64,000 nucleotides of DNA, taken from GCA-2715645 sp042095375. GTDB taxonomy: Bacteria; Bacteroidota; Bacteroidia; Cytophagales; MED-G16. This document shows positions 44,302 to 53,567 of this stretch, piece by piece. The notes under the pieces are model-generated. The model was given only the letters and a program-made list of their open reading frames with translations. It was not told where the DNA came from and did not search any database. Both the position numbers and the translations under genes were made by a program. Every line of letters starts with the position of its first letter. Position 1 is the first letter of the stretch. The stretch spans positions 62,001 through 126,000 of the forward strand of contig JBELBJ010000002.1 in NCBI GenBank assembly GCA_042095375.1, in the 5' to 3' direction.

Positions 44302-47193
44302 ATGAATTTTTTAAAATATATTTTATTTTATTTTATTATTCTTTCTGTAAAAGTAATAGGCCAAGATAATTCTTTAAATACAAATAGCCTTGAATGGAGA
44401 AATATTGGTCCAGCAAATATGATGGGAAGGATTGCTGCAATTGATGCAAGCAATACCGATTATCGAAAAGTATTAATTGCTTCTGCATCAGGAGGTGTAT
44501 TTAAATCTAATAATGCTGGAGTTACATGGGAAAGTATATTTGATTTTTATGGGGCAGGTTCAATAGGATCAGTCAAATTTGATCAACAAAATCTCAATAC
44601 TATATGGGTAGGCACAGGAGAATCTGCAAATAGAAATTCTAGTGCATGGGGAGATGGAATATATAAATCAATAGATGGTGGAAAATCATTTAAAAATATG
44701 GGTCTCAAATCAACACATCAAATTGCGGAAATAGCTATTCATCCTAAGAATTCAAATATAGTTTATGCAGCAGCTGTTGGACATTTATGGGGATATTCCG
44801 GAGATAGAGGATTATTTAAAACCACGGATGGAGGAAAGTCATGGACAAAAGTATTAGGAGGTTTGCCCAATGATAAAAAAACTGGATGTACTGAAATAGT
44901 TTTTCATCCAAAAAATCCAGATATCATGTATGCAGGATTTTATCATAGATTAAGACAACCCGCTAGTTTTGTTAGCGGAGGAGAACAAGGCGGATTATTC
45001 AAATCAGTAGATGGAGGTAAAACCTGGAAAAAAATAATTAAAGGACTAGCAAAAGGTAAAAGTGGAATGATAGATGTATCTATACATCAAAATAACCCTA
45101 AAATAATTGTAATGGCATATGAAGCGGATGAAAATTTACCTGAAAGTGAGCCTGGAACAGGTGTATATATATCATATGATGAAGGAGAATCCTGGAATTT
45201 TCTTCTCAAACATGCAGTTCGACCTTTTTATCATGGACAAATAGAGATTGATCCAATCAATCCTGATAATATCTATGTGGTATCAAGAGGTTTTATGATT
45301 TCAAATGATGGAGGTAAAACTTTTTCACAAAGAAGATGGAGAACAGATGGAGGGGATGATCATGATATGTGGATAGCTCCCTACGACAATAAAATTATGT
45401 ATTTAGCTACAGATCAAGGATCAAGATTATCGGTAGATGGAGGAAAAACTTGGTTATCACATAATAATATGGCTATTGGTCAATACTATGCTATCGGAGT
45501 AGATATGAGAGACCCGTATTATGTTGGAGGAGGTCTACAAGACAATGGACTATGGATGACTCCAAGTAATAGTAGAGAATATAGAGGAATATTAAATATG
45601 CATAGTACGTGGATTGCAGAAGGGGATGGATTTCATACTCAAATTGACCCTGAAGATTGGAGAACAGTATATACTGTTAATCATGTTGGATTTGTTGCTA
45701 GACAAAATATTGAAACAAGGGAATATACTTTTATTACTCCAACACCTGAGACAATTATTAACTTTAAAGAGTTTGTAAATTATAATTATGACGAAACCAG
45801 AAATAAATATACAATTGATCCAGGCGAACATTGGTTCTTTAGAGAAAGACCTGATAGACCTCTACTCCCCCCACAATTTAGATTTAATTGGAGTAGTCCA
45901 TTTATAATTTCTTCTCATGATTCAAAAAAAGTTTTATTTGGTTCAAATCACCTTTTTCAATCATATGATAGAGGTGATAGCTGGAAAATAATTAGCCCTG
46001 ATCTTACAACAAACGATAAAAAACTAAGAAATACTTCTGATGGAGGTGGGCTTACAAATAGTAACACAGGTGGAGAAAATCATTTTACAATTATAACAAT
46101 AAGTGACACTCCTCTTGATACTAATCTAATTTGGATTGGTACTGATGACGGAAATATTCAAATAACTAGAGATAATGGAATTAATTGGGAAAATGTTAGA
46201 AAAAATATTAAAGGAGTTCCAAATAAAACATGGGTTAGTAGAGTCGAAGCATCAAAACATAAAAAAGGAAGAGCTTATGTTTCATTTGATAACCACCGAT
46301 TTGATGATAATAAGCCTTATGTTTTTATGACTGATGATTATGGAAAATCTTGGACTAATATTAGTGCCAACTTACCATTAGATTATTCAGTTTATGTTAT
46401 TAAAGAAGATTATATTGATGAAAATTTACTTTTTGTTGGAACTGAAAAGTCAGTATATTTTACAATAAATAAAGGAATAAATTGGGAAATGTTGGGTGAT
46501 AAACTTCCTAGTGTAGCAATCCATGACCTAATTATTCATCCAAGGGATGGAGACTTAATTGCTGGAACACATGGAAGAAGTATATGGATATTAGATGACA
46601 TTTCTCCACTTAGGAAATTAGATAGAAAATCAAATAATCTTACTCCTACAAGAAAAGTTACTAAATGGATAAAAATAAATACAGGAAGAAAGCAACCTTT
46701 CTTTGAATTTAGAGGTAAAAACCCACCAGATGGAGCAATTATAAATTTTTATAGTAATAAAAATTATAATGGAAAATTGACAGTAACCAATATGTCAGGG
46801 TTGAATATTTATTCAAAATCAATTTCATTAAATAAAGGAATTAATAGATTTATTTGGCCCTTAGAGCTTGAAAGAAATAAAGAGGAATTAGATAGTTACA
46901 AACAAAAATTTATTGACTTAGTTGATTATTTTAAAAGTAATGTTTCAAATAAGAAAATTCTAATGTCATTAGATTTCAATAAAACAAAATCTTTTAATGA
47001 AATAAACAAATTGAGAAAAGTTCTTCTTGATAATTATGGTATGTATGCTGAAGGAAAAAAAATATTCGGTGATAAAATTTATAAAAAATTTGATGCATCA
47101 CCAGGAAATTATAAGGTTTATATAGAATTAGATAATGGAGAAGTATACTCAAATACAATTGATGTTAGAGATGATCCTATTAAATCTAATTAA
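44302..47193 (+). CDS. Sortilin/VPS10-like BNR-repeat (beta-propeller) secreted protein
   Basis: The protein has 963 residues from the ATG at 44302, where a clean signal peptide begins (MNFLKYILFYF to VIGQ); an in-frame ATG at 44290 overlaps the previous stop. The body is one or two beta-propellers made of BNR/Asp-box repeats: SxDGGKxW-like boxes recur (SIDGGKSF, TTDGGKSW, SVDGGKTW, SNDGGKTF, SVDGGKTW, TRDNGINW, TDDYGKSW). A C-terminal beta domain of about 170 residues follows after ILDDISPLRKL. Such proteins are annotated as WD40/YVTN/BNR-like glycosyl hydrolases, but catalysis is unproven. It probably binds or processes extracellular protein or glycan. Confidence 0.88.
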   Translation: MNFLKYILFYFIILSVKVIGQDNSLNTNSLEWRNIGPANMMGRIAAIDASNTDYRKVLIASASGGVFKSNNAGVTWESIFDFYGAGSIGSVKFDQQNLNTIWVGTGESANRNSSAWGDGIYKSIDGGKSFKNMGLKSTHQIAEIAIHPKNSNIVYAAAVGHLWGYSGDRGLFKTTDGGKSWTKVLGGLPNDKKTGCTEIVFHPKNPDIMYAGFYHRLRQPASFVSGGEQGGLFKSVDGGKTWKKIIKGLAKGKSGMIDVSIHQNNPKIIVMAYEADENLPESEPGTGVYISYDEGESWNFLLKHAVRPFYHGQIEIDPINPDNIYVVSRGFMISNDGGKTFSQRRWRTDGGDDHDMWIAPYDNKIMYLATDQGSRLSVDGGKTWLSHNNMAIGQYYAIGVDMRDPYYVGGGLQDNGLWMTPSNSREYRGILNMHSTWIAEGDGFHTQIDPEDWRTVYTVNHVGFVARQNIETREYTFITPTPETIINFKEFVNYNYDETRNKYTIDPGEHWFFRERPDRPLLPPQFRFNWSSPFIISSHDSKKVLFGSNHLFQSYDRGDSWKIISPDLTTNDKKLRNTSDGGGLTNSNTGGENHFTIITISDTPLDTNLIWIGTDDGNIQITRDNGINWENVRKNIKGVPNKTWVSRVEASKHKKGRAYVSFDNHRFDDNKPYVFMTDDYGKSWTNISANLPLDYSVYVIKEDYIDENLLFVGTEKSVYFTINKGINWEMLGDKLPSVAIHDLIIHPRDGDLIAGTHGRSIWILDDISPLRKLDRKSNNLTPTRKVTKWIKINTGRKQPFFEFRGKNPPDGAIINFYSNKNYNGKLTVTNMSGLNIYSKSISLNKGINRFIWPLELERNKEELDSYKQKFIDLVDYFKSNVSNKKILMSLDFNKTKSFNEINKLRKVLLDNYGMYAEGKKIFGDKIYKKFDASPGNYKVYIELDNGEVYSNTIDVRDDPIKSN

Positions 47194-49297
47194 TATCTCC
47201 TTTTGAAAGTCTTTGTAAAAAATCAGCAGTAGCTTTATTTACATTCATTTGATTTTCAAACAGCATAAAATGATGAGTGTCATCAACTATAACCATTGTT
47301 TCAATGTAAACTTTTTTATTTCTTAATCTTTGCACAAGATCTGTACTCTGTCTGAAATCCACATTTCTATCGTCATCCGCATGAATTATTAAAACAGGAG
47401 ATTCCCATGTATCAACATCAGCAACTGGAGACGATTCCCATGCCGTAGTTCTACCAAGGTTATAATCAGAGGGTTTTTCATAATAATTAGAATTTAGGTA
47501 ACTATATCTTGTCCAATCATGTACACCATGTATATCAACCCCTCCTGAAAATAATTCCGAATCCCTTCCTAAAGCCATCGCTGTTAAAAAGCCTCCATAA
47601 CTACCCCCATAAACATAAATCCTTTTTGGATCTATATTTTTTTGAGACTTTAACCATAAACCAGAAGCTTTAATATCTTGATATTCAGAAGCTCCTTTAG
47701 CCCTTCCATCAATTGGATTATGAAATTCATATCCATATCCAATTCCTAATCTGAAATTTACTGAAATCACTACAAATCCTTGATTTGCTAAGTATTGATT
47801 TAAGGCATAAGCATTAGAATAATAGGATGAATAATGCCATCCTAATAACATTTGTCTTGGAGGACCTCCATGAATATAAATAATAGCAGGTTTATTTTTT
47901 TTACCATCATTTTTTTCAAATTTCGTTGCATGAATTTGAATACCATCAAGAGAATTAAATTTTATTTGGGTAGGAACAACCATTTTTTTTGATGGAAAAT
48001 CATTAGGAATCCTATCTTGTGACAATATTTTTTTTGAACTTTTTTCTAAATTAATTATAGTTGGGAGAGGAGGTCTTGAGGAAGTAGCACTTATGTATGC
48101 AATATTTTTTAAATCTCCTGTAACTAGTGGCGTCCACTCCAATCCTTTTCCATTTGTTAATACCTCCATATCAGACTTATCTACTGAAACTTTAACTATA
48201 TGCCTTCTATCAATATCATATTTATCATCACCAGTGTTGGCAGTAAAAACAAGTGATTTTTTGTCTGGTGAGAGTTTTATATATTCACACATAAATTCAC
48301 CGGGTGTAAGCAGTAACTCTTCCCCGCCATCTTCTGAAATAGAATAAAGATGAGGCCAACCATCATGATAAGAAAGAAAGACAATTCTATTTTTTGCCCA
48401 ATGTAAATTTGTTCCTCCATGAGTTCTTGGAAGTGATCCTCTTAGAGTTTTAGGTGGTTCCCATAAAACTTTAGATTTTGAAGAGTTTAAGTTAGTCTTA
48501 ACAATTTTCCATGGAATATGCCTTGCACCAAGAAATGAATCAGGCTTTCCAGCTGCTCCAGGTCGTCTAATAAAAACAATTTCAGTGCCATCAGGAGACC
48601 ATCTTGGAGACGAATCTCTATCAAATGATGGGTCAAGCCATTTAATTGGAATATCTTTATTTTGAAAAATCCCTATAAATGACCTATCAGTCCTATATGA
48701 TACAAATGCAACTTTTGTTCCATCAGGAGACCAAATATGAGATCCATTTCTACCTCTTGAATGAAAAAGTTTTTTTGGTTCTCCCTCACCATTAATAGAT
48801 GATACCCATAATTGTCCATTTTTAATGTAAGCAACTTTATCATTATTAGGAGAAATCACTGGATTAATTCCTTCGTCAATTAAAATTGGATTTCCACCTG
48901 AAAAAGGAAAACTCCAAATTTGTACTTTAGGTGGTAATGGATTAAAAGTTGGATTTACAGGTAACTCATCATCCCAATTAGATCCAAAATCACCTCCTCT
49001 AACATAAACAACCCAATTTCCATCTGATGAAACAGATAGACTAGATATTTCTTGTCCATCATCAGACATATATGAAGTTAGTTGCCTAGGTATAAAATCA
49101 TTTCCTTCTGCTACATAAATATTTCTTTTGCCCTGTTCATCAAACGCCCAAGCAATTTTGGAGGATTTCGAAGATCCAGTCAATTCATTAGGAAATGGAT
49201 AAGATTTTATTTGATCTAAAGTGAAATCTTGAGATAAAAGATCAAAAGAAAAAAATAAAAAGAATAAAAAGAATAAAAAGAAATTATTTGATTTCAT
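47186..49297 (-). CDS. Secreted S9-family prolyl oligopeptidase-type peptidase
   Basis: The 703-residue protein has a signal peptide (phenylalanine-rich, ending LLSQ, residue 22), an N-terminal seven-bladed propeller built from PD40 repeats (segments such as WSPDGTKVAFVS and WSPDGTEIVFI), and a C-terminal alpha/beta hydrolase domain. The catalytic triad is Ser566 in YGGSYGGF, Asp643 in HADDDRNV, and His675 in DTHHF. It is an acylaminoacyl- or dipeptidyl-peptidase-like enzyme for short peptides, likely periplasmic. Its stop region overlaps the convergent BNR gene by eight bases, and its start lies 14 bases inside the membrane protein gene upstream. Confidence 0.92.
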   Translation of the reverse strand: MKSNNFFLFFLFFLFFSFDLLSQDFTLDQIKSYPFPNELTGSSKSSKIAWAFDEQGKRNIYVAEGNDFIPRQLTSYMSDDGQEISSLSVSSDGNWVVYVRGGDFGSNWDDELPVNPTFNPLPPKVQIWSFPFSGGNPILIDEGINPVISPNNDKVAYIKNGQLWVSSINGEGEPKKLFHSRGRNGSHIWSPDGTKVAFVSYRTDRSFIGIFQNKDIPIKWLDPSFDRDSSPRWSPDGTEIVFIRRPGAAGKPDSFLGARHIPWKIVKTNLNSSKSKVLWEPPKTLRGSLPRTHGGTNLHWAKNRIVFLSYHDGWPHLYSISEDGGEELLLTPGEFMCEYIKLSPDKKSLVFTANTGDDKYDIDRRHIVKVSVDKSDMEVLTNGKGLEWTPLVTGDLKNIAYISATSSRPPLPTIINLEKSSKKILSQDRIPNDFPSKKMVVPTQIKFNSLDGIQIHATKFEKNDGKKNKPAIIYIHGGPPRQMLLGWHYSSYYSNAYALNQYLANQGFVVISVNFRLGIGYGYEFHNPIDGRAKGASEYQDIKASGLWLKSQKNIDPKRIYVYGGSYGGFLTAMALGRDSELFSGGVDIHGVHDWTRYSYLNSNYYEKPSDYNLGRTTAWESSPVADVDTWESPVLIIHADDDRNVDFRQSTDLVQRLRNKKVYIETMVIVDDTHHFMLFENQMNVNKATADFLQRLSKGDIN

Positions 49298-49733
49298 AAG
49301 AACCTATTTTTATGTGAGCATATAAACTTAAAGTAAATAAAATAAGAGCAGCCCACATCAAATAAATAAAATGTGAACTAGGTATCCAATTATAAGCTAG
49401 AATTAAATTAACAATCAATAAACTTCCTAAAGCATAAAATATTCTTATTCTAACATAAGAAATTTTTAATATTTTTTCAGAAGAAAATGCTAAAAGCATT
49501 GTGCCAATCCCTATTACATATAAACCTAAAAATCTATATATCTGAGTTAAATATTCTGACAAAGTTTTGTTTTTTTCAGATGAAAAAAGTTCATCAAATG
49601 TCATATTTAATCTTTCCTCATTAGCAACCTGATCCAACATCCATGGTTCATCCGAAATCATCCATCTAACTCCAGATATTATTAAAGTTACACTAATTAA
49701 AAGCAGAGGTATTCTCAATAAATATTTTATCAT
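49284..49733 (-). CDS. Four-helix membrane protein, DUF4345-like, unknown function
   Basis: The 149-residue protein has four predicted transmembrane helices (about residues 5-22, 65-85, 95-113 and 120-138). A loop (residues 25-60) after the first helix is polar. The layout of YRFLGLYVIGIGTMLL followed by a tryptophan-containing SSHFIYLMWAALIL resembles small DUF4345-type proteins, but I cannot assign it firmly. It lies between the S10 and S9 peptidase genes, overlapping the latter by 14 bases. Confidence 0.65.
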   Translation of the reverse strand: MIKYLLRIPLLLISVTLIISGVRWMISDEPWMLDQVANEERLNMTFDELFSSEKNKTLSEYLTQIYRFLGLYVIGIGTMLLAFSSEKILKISYVRIRIFYALGSLLIVNLILAYNWIPSSHFIYLMWAALILFTLSLYAHIKIGSYEIK

Positions 49734-49739
49734 TAATAT

Positions 49740-51215
49740 CTAATATTTTGCTGAGCTTTTTGGTAATGTTTTAGATATAAACTCTCTAATATCATCATTG
49801 GAGTTTTTCAAATCCTCTCTCCTTAAATACATCATATGCCCACTCTCATATCCTTTAAAATACAATCTATCCTTCATCTTTCCACTTGGATCGATATGCC
49901 ACATAGTATACTTAGCATCATAGTATTGAGTAGCACCATCATAATAACCTGACTGAATCATTACATTAAGAAATGGATTTTTTGCCATAGCCTGTCTTAA
50001 ATTATCTCCCGTTTTGTCATTATCCCGATTCCATGGCCTAACATTTCCCCAAACATTATAGTTCATATTAGTTTCATACTTTAATTCATTTTTTAAATAG
50101 TATTGCATTGCAGGTGTAAAAGCATGATCCCATGCATCAAGCTCTGGATAACTACCAACAGTTACTCCAGCATTTTTTTTATCTATACCTCTATATCTTG
50201 AATCTAATCTTCCTAGAATAAAACCTTCATTATACAATAATTTTTTCCAAAAGTATTGATTTGTTACATCAAGATTGTTGTCAATAAAATCTCTTTCAGT
50301 TAAACCTGAATATTTTCCAGCAGCCTTAGCTATTTCTTTTCTTTTTGAATCTGAAACTGAATTTCCAAGAGTGATTGCAGGTAAAAATTCATTGATAGTA
50401 AATTTTTCAACCTCATCCAATAAATCTAAAAGTTGTTTATTTTGTAATTCATCTTCTAATTTTTTATGATACCAAGCGGTAGCTGCAAAGTATGGTAATC
50501 TTAAAGCAGAGTTAACAGGCCCGTCTCTTTTAATTCCAAGACCAGTCGGTGAAACTAAAATAACACCATTTAAATATGTAGTATGCCATCTACTTTGAAG
50601 TTCTAATGCAAGACCAGAGCATCTTGTAGTACCATAACTTTCACCAATTAGATATTTTGGTGAAAGCCATCTATTATATTTATTTATAAAATCTTCTATC
50701 CACTGTGCTAGATATTTTATATCAGAATTTACACCAAAAAAATTCGCTCTATCATAGTCTTTGTCTAGAATTCTAGAGAGTCCAACGTTTACTGGATTAA
50801 CATATACAATATCTGCTACATCAATAATTGAATACGGATTATCTTTAATACCATATGGTTGTGTCGGAAAACCTTCATCATCTATATTTAAAGTTCTTGG
50901 GCTAGTATATCCCATATGCATCCATATAGATGCTGCACCTGGCCCTCCGTTAAAAGAAATAAAAAGAGGTCTTTTTTTTACATCTTTTACATCTGTTCTT
51001 TTATAATAGGTATAAAATAAAGTAGCGACAGCTTTATCATCCTCACTCCAAACAGGGAGTGTTCCCGCTGTTGCAGAATAAGGAATCCTGTTTCCATTAA
51101 CTGTTACAAAATGATTGGTAACGACACTACTTTCTGCCTCGATACTTCTAGTTTGTGCATAAGAATTAGTAAAAAAAATACTTAAAAAAATTATTTGGAT
51201 TATTGTTGTTTTCAT
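49740..51215 (-). CDS. Secreted S10-family serine carboxypeptidase
   Basis: From the ATG at 51215 the protein has 491 residues and a clear signal peptide (MKTTIIQIIF to NSYAQ); a longer frame from 51275 adds 20 residues and looks untranslated. The S10 fold is shown by the oxyanion segment SFNGGPGAAS near residue 92, nucleophile Ser193 in GESYGTTRC, an acid in SGYYDGATQYYD, and the histidine in GYESGHMMYL near the C-terminus. S10 enzymes remove C-terminal residues from peptides at acidic pH. It is the first gene of a leftward set with the membrane protein and the S9 peptidase. Confidence 0.92.
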   Translation of the reverse strand: MKTTIIQIIFLSIFFTNSYAQTRSIEAESSVVTNHFVTVNGNRIPYSATAGTLPVWSEDDKAVATLFYTYYKRTDVKDVKKRPLFISFNGGPGAASIWMHMGYTSPRTLNIDDEGFPTQPYGIKDNPYSIIDVADIVYVNPVNVGLSRILDKDYDRANFFGVNSDIKYLAQWIEDFINKYNRWLSPKYLIGESYGTTRCSGLALELQSRWHTTYLNGVILVSPTGLGIKRDGPVNSALRLPYFAATAWYHKKLEDELQNKQLLDLLDEVEKFTINEFLPAITLGNSVSDSKRKEIAKAAGKYSGLTERDFIDNNLDVTNQYFWKKLLYNEGFILGRLDSRYRGIDKKNAGVTVGSYPELDAWDHAFTPAMQYYLKNELKYETNMNYNVWGNVRPWNRDNDKTGDNLRQAMAKNPFLNVMIQSGYYDGATQYYDAKYTMWHIDPSGKMKDRLYFKGYESGHMMYLRREDLKNSNDDIREFISKTLPKSSAKY

Positions 51216-51300
51216 TTTAATAAAAATTTTTATTATTAAATATATTAAAAAATTATTGAACAACTTATTTAGCATTGCTAAACTTGTACAAATTATTTAA

Positions 51301-52062
51301 ATGGATTTAAATATACTAAAAGATAAAAATTCTCATCCAAGAGACTCTAGAATAAAATTTGATTCAGAAAATCATATTTATTCGATTGATGATAACAATA
51401 ATTATATCTCAGTTACTCAATTAATTAGTAATTTTTTTCCACGCTTTGATAAAGATTATTGGGCAAATAAGGAAAGTATTAAAACTGGTATGCCTAAAAA
51501 AGAAATAATTAAAGGATGGGATGAAAAAGGAAGAAAAGCAAGAGAATCAGGCACTCATATGCACCTACAAATTGAAAAATATTATAACAATATTGAATAT
51601 GAAAAAAATATTGAAATCTTAAAGTTTTTAGAATTTGAAAAAAAATATATTAAAGACAAACACCAAGCATATAGAACAGAATGGAAAATATTTGATGAAG
51701 ATAGTTTTCTTGCCGGAACAGTTGATATGGTTTATAAAAAAAAAGAAGGCGAGTTATTTATTTTTGATTGGAAAAGAAGCAAGAATATTATTAATAAAGA
51801 TGGAACAATAGATAATAAAAATCCTTTTGAAAATGGTAAAAAAGGATTAAGTCATCTTAGTTCTACCGATTACAATAAATATACACTTCAACAAAATATT
51901 TATAAATATATTTTAGAGAAAAATTATGATAAAAAAATTTCAAGTATGAATTTATTAATCCTTCATCCTAACTATTTAACCTTTCATATAGTTCAAGTTC
52001 CAGAAATGAAAGATGAAACTGAATACTTAATTGAGAAAAGTAAAAAAAATATTAGGTTATGA
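51301..52062 (+). CDS. RecB/Cas4-like PD-(D/E)XK nuclease-family protein
   Basis: The 253-residue protein carries the RecB-family exonuclease motifs in order: His86 in GTHMHLQIE, Glu127 in YRTEWKI, Asp142 in GTVDMVY, the catalytic Asp156-Trp-Lys158 in FDWKRS, and the QxxxY motif Gln197 to Tyr201 in LQQNIYKYIL. This set is typical of single-strand exonucleases such as Cas4 and AddB nuclease domains. The four-cysteine iron-sulfur site of Cas4 is absent. The N-terminal region (SVTQLISNFFPRFDKDYWANK) resembles phage-type and housekeeping stand-alone members. It overlaps the methyltransferase-glycosylase fusion gene by four bases (ATGA), suggesting a linked DNA-repair role. Confidence 0.82.
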   Translation: MDLNILKDKNSHPRDSRIKFDSENHIYSIDDNNNYISVTQLISNFFPRFDKDYWANKESIKTGMPKKEIIKGWDEKGRKARESGTHMHLQIEKYYNNIEYEKNIEILKFLEFEKKYIKDKHQAYRTEWKIFDEDSFLAGTVDMVYKKKEGELFIFDWKRSKNIINKDGTIDNKNPFENGKKGLSHLSSTDYNKYTLQQNIYKYILEKNYDKKISSMNLLILHPNYLTFHIVQVPEMKDETEYLIEKSKKNIRL

Positions 52063-53564
52063 AAATTAGTTATCCTGCCATTCTAGATGGTGGATTATCA
52101 TATCCATTGGAAAAAAATGGATTAGATATTAAAAACAATTTATGGGTATCTGAATTATTAATTTCCAATCCAAAAGCAATAAAAAAAGCACATATTGATT
52201 ATATAGACTCTGGAGCTGAAATTATTACTTCTTCAAGCTACCAAGCATCATTCAATTTATTGAAGAATAGAGGATACGATGAATCAAAATCCAAAGAAAT
52301 AATATTAAAATCAATAAAAATATTAAAGCAGCTAAAAAAAAAATATAAGAAGAATTTCATCATAGCAGCAAGCATAGGACCATATGGATCATCACTTGCG
52401 GATGGTTCTGAATATAAAGGTTTAAAAAATATTGATGATGAAAAAATTTATAAGTTCTACAAAAAAAAAGTTGATATTTTAGATAAATCAGAAGCGGATT
52501 TGTTAGCATTTGAAACAATTCCCAGTTTTAAAGAAGCCAAAGTAATATCAAAAATTATCAAATCTGCAAAAAAAAAGTGCTGGATTTCATTTAGTTGTCA
52601 AAATGAAAAAGAAATAAATGACGGGACTCATATAGAAAAATGTTGCATTCTTCTAAAAAATCATCCTAAAGTTTTTGCAATTGGAATTAATTGTACATCC
52701 CCTATCTATATATCAAATTTGATTCAAATTATTAAAAAAAAAATTACAAATAAAAAAATTATTGCATACCCAAATTCAGGTGAAATATATGATGGTAAAA
52801 AAAAAGTTTGGAGAGGAAATGTAATCCGTTCTTTTGAATCATATATTGATGAATGGTTAACATTAGGAGTTGATATTTTAGGAGGTTGTTGTAGAGTTGG
52901 GCCTGAAGAAATAAAGAAAATTAAAAGAAAAGCTGATTTATTTAAATTAGATGGGAAAAAAAATTTTTCTAAACCATTTGAAAAGTTAAAATCTGATCCA
53001 GTTATGAGGTTTTTAATTTCAAAATTTGGAAAAAATATTGATTTAACGGACAGATATAATTCCAATTATTCAAAAGCATTATCCGATCTAATAATTGAGC
53101 AACAAATAAGTTTCAAAGCTGCTATAACAATAAAGAAAAAATTTAATTCATTAATTAAAAATTTGACAAATAATGAAATTATAGAATTGCCATCAAAAAA
53201 TTTTCAAAGTATTGGAATTTCAAAAAGAAAAATTGAATATATAAAAAATGTATATGAGTTTTTTAAAACCAAAAACAATAACTTAAAAGAAATGTCTGAT
53301 CAAGAAGTAATACAATATTTAACTAAAATAAAAGGAGTTGGAAAATGGACTGCAGAAATGTTTTTGATATTTATATTATTTAGAACGAATATTTTTTCTA
53401 ATAATGATCTTGCCTTAATTAATAGTGTAAAAATTAATTATGGAATTAAGAACTTAACTGAAAATAAACTTGAAAAATTAATTAATTTATGGAATCCATA
53501 TAAAACCATAGCTTCATTGTTACTATGGAAATCCATTGAAGAAAAAATTTTTTATAAAAAATAA
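52059..53564 (+). CDS. Fusion of homocysteine S-methyltransferase and AlkA-type 3-methyladenine DNA glycosylase
   Basis: One uninterrupted 501-residue frame holds two complete enzymes. Residues 1-295 are a homocysteine S-methyltransferase of the MmuM type: ILDGGLSYPLEKNG at 8-21, SSSYQASF at 58-65, and the zinc cysteines Cys212 in INCTS and Cys277-Cys278 in GGCC. Residues 310-500 are a HhH-GPD DNA glycosylase: IEQQISFKAA at 346-355, the helix-hairpin-helix KIKGVGKWTAEMF at 423-435 and catalytic Asp450 in SNNDLALIN, as in AlkA. The linker is about 15 lysine-rich residues. MmuM proteins methylate homocysteine with S-methylmethionine or damaged SAM; AlkA removes 3-methyladenine. The joining is unusual and no frameshift or internal start is needed to explain it. 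Confidence 0.88.
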   Translation: MKISYPAILDGGLSYPLEKNGLDIKNNLWVSELLISNPKAIKKAHIDYIDSGAEIITSSSYQASFNLLKNRGYDESKSKEIILKSIKILKQLKKKYKKNFIIAASIGPYGSSLADGSEYKGLKNIDDEKIYKFYKKKVDILDKSEADLLAFETIPSFKEAKVISKIIKSAKKKCWISFSCQNEKEINDGTHIEKCCILLKNHPKVFAIGINCTSPIYISNLIQIIKKKITNKKIIAYPNSGEIYDGKKKVWRGNVIRSFESYIDEWLTLGVDILGGCCRVGPEEIKKIKRKADLFKLDGKKNFSKPFEKLKSDPVMRFLISKFGKNIDLTDRYNSNYSKALSDLIIEQQISFKAAITIKKKFNSLIKNLTNNEIIELPSKNFQSIGISKRKIEYIKNVYEFFKTKNNNLKEMSDQEVIQYLTKIKGVGKWTAEMFLIFILFRTNIFSNNDLALINSVKINYGIKNLTENKLEKLINLWNPYKTIASLLLWKSIEEKIFYKK

Positions 53565-53567
53565 GTT

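Noticed and set aside
51301..52062. Cas4 or phage nuclease
   Set aside because: The iron-sulfur cysteines of Cas4 are missing, and no cas genes, CRISPR array, integrase or phage structural genes are nearby.
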